This document shows positions 63,720 to 64,000 of a stretch of DNA of 64,000 bases, piece by piece. The notes under the pieces are model-generated. The model did not search any database, was not told the DNA's origin, and saw nothing but the letters and a program-made list of their open reading frames with translations. Position numbers and translations under genes: made by a program. Numbering within the stretch: the stretch's first letter is position 1; each line of letters opens with the position of its first letter. Source of the stretch: Bacteroidota bacterium (lineage in GTDB: Bacteria; Bacteroidota; Bacteroidia; Flavobacteriales; Flavobacteriaceae); the NCBI GenBank assembly GCA_022562895.1, contig JADFOK010000006.1:33071-97070 (forward strand), written 5' to 3'.

Positions 63720-64000
63720 ATCACAGTCAAAAAACAGAAATGCTCTTTCCGTGCGGCGTTCAAAGAAATAAAAACCTATGCAGACGACAAGTTGCAAAAG
63801 GGCTTCCACTGGAAACCCCTCTTAATTGATGGTTTTGCAAAAGATGAAAAAGAACCATTTTTTCTCAGTAAACGTCATCTTCGCATTGGCGCACGCAGTC
63901 TCCGTCGCAGACTGATGGCAAGTATGTCGGCAACACACAATATGCGAGATCTTCGGCACACTTATCTGCAAAACTTGAACAGAATCACAAAAATAGAACT
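63720..64000 (+). other. Sequence unlike purB, higher G+C, no identified function
   Basis: Directly after purB codon 310 the sequence changes. Counting the last 280 bases (63721-64000) gives 118 G or C (42%), against 35 of 120 in the preceding two lines (29%). The purB frame remains open to the edge, encoding a basic stretch (SKRHLRIGARSLRRRLMASM and HNMRDLRHTYLQNLNRI), but I recognise no family. No inverted repeat, tRNA or att-like motif is visible at the joint. It could be the start of inserted DNA or an assembly joint. Confidence 0.6.

Noticed and set aside
63624..63809. Minus-strand frame of 61 codons across the purB breakpoint
   Set aside because: It runs antisense to purB over the catalytic loop region, so it is a shadow frame.
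63720..64000. Idea that the segment after purB encodes a tyrosine recombinase (LRHTY-like string)
   Set aside because: Only a short chance-level resemblance to the LRHT box; the surrounding catalytic residues cannot be seen in 93 residues.
1..64000. CRISPR arrays, toxin-antitoxin pairs, phage or transposase genes
   Set aside because: No regularly spaced repeats and no recognisable cas, transposase, integrase or phage genes were seen on either strand.

Overview
The window is AT-rich chromosomal DNA from a member of the Bacteroidota, almost certainly a Flavobacteriaceae-type bacterium. The evidence is consistent across the window. Several genes have upstream boxes of the Bacteroidota promoter form TTG-N19/20-TAnnTTTG. 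There is an Oar-like TonB-dependent receptor with a carboxypeptidase-like N-terminal domain, a fused CcsB/CcsA cytochrome c assembly protein, DUF4290 and DUF2911 proteins, a START-like domain protein, an actinobacterial-like Sdh operon and a LytTR regulator. Most genes are housekeeping, and no CRISPR array, prophage or complete insertion sequence was seen.

Layout. 1-6.6 kb: 3' part of an exported zinc metalloprotease, prfB with its programmed +1 frameshift, arsC-like reductase, fumC and a 7TM sensor. 6.7-12.9 kb: CcsBA, a DUF2520 protein, KdsC-like phosphatase, UbiA-like prenyltransferase and Maf in a tight forward run. 13-21 kb: PIG-L deacetylase, a 37-residue membrane protein and a sodium:solute symporter, followed by an arylsulfatase and its own formylglycine-generating enzyme. 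21-31.8 kb: DUF2911 protein, ferredoxin-like protein, MurA, AAA ATPase-RecQ-Fmt operon, HU, AlgH and an aminotransferase. 32-34.5 kb: tRNA-Met(CAU) followed by a small accessory islet of membrane and lipoprotein genes. 35-42 kb: TPR protein, sdhBAC, hisS and an orphan FtsX-type permease. 42-52 kb: TonB receptor, rpsF-rpsR-rplI, LytTR regulator, nadC-brkB-priA and rlmH. 52-60 kb: exported hydrolases, aldehyde dehydrogenase and a DEAD-box helicase. 60-64 kb: RdgB, TrmH-like methylase, sirtuin, and purB.

The most notable feature is the number of broken or altered reading frames. The arylsulfatase and a surface lipoprotein each appear to have lost their lipoprotein signal peptide through a one-base indel. 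A DUF6495-like gene is frameshifted and short, an SRPBCC gene has an in-frame stop and is truncated, and purB stops resembling its family after residue 310, where base composition jumps. Sequence errors, an assembly joint or real decay could each explain these; the window alone cannot decide. I found no clear undescribed multi-gene system. The best leads are the exported sulfatase/FGE pair, the Sdh operon whose membrane subunit carries a Cys/His cluster, a zinc-ligand-free sirtuin, and the co-oriented exported hydrolase genes at 52-55 kb.
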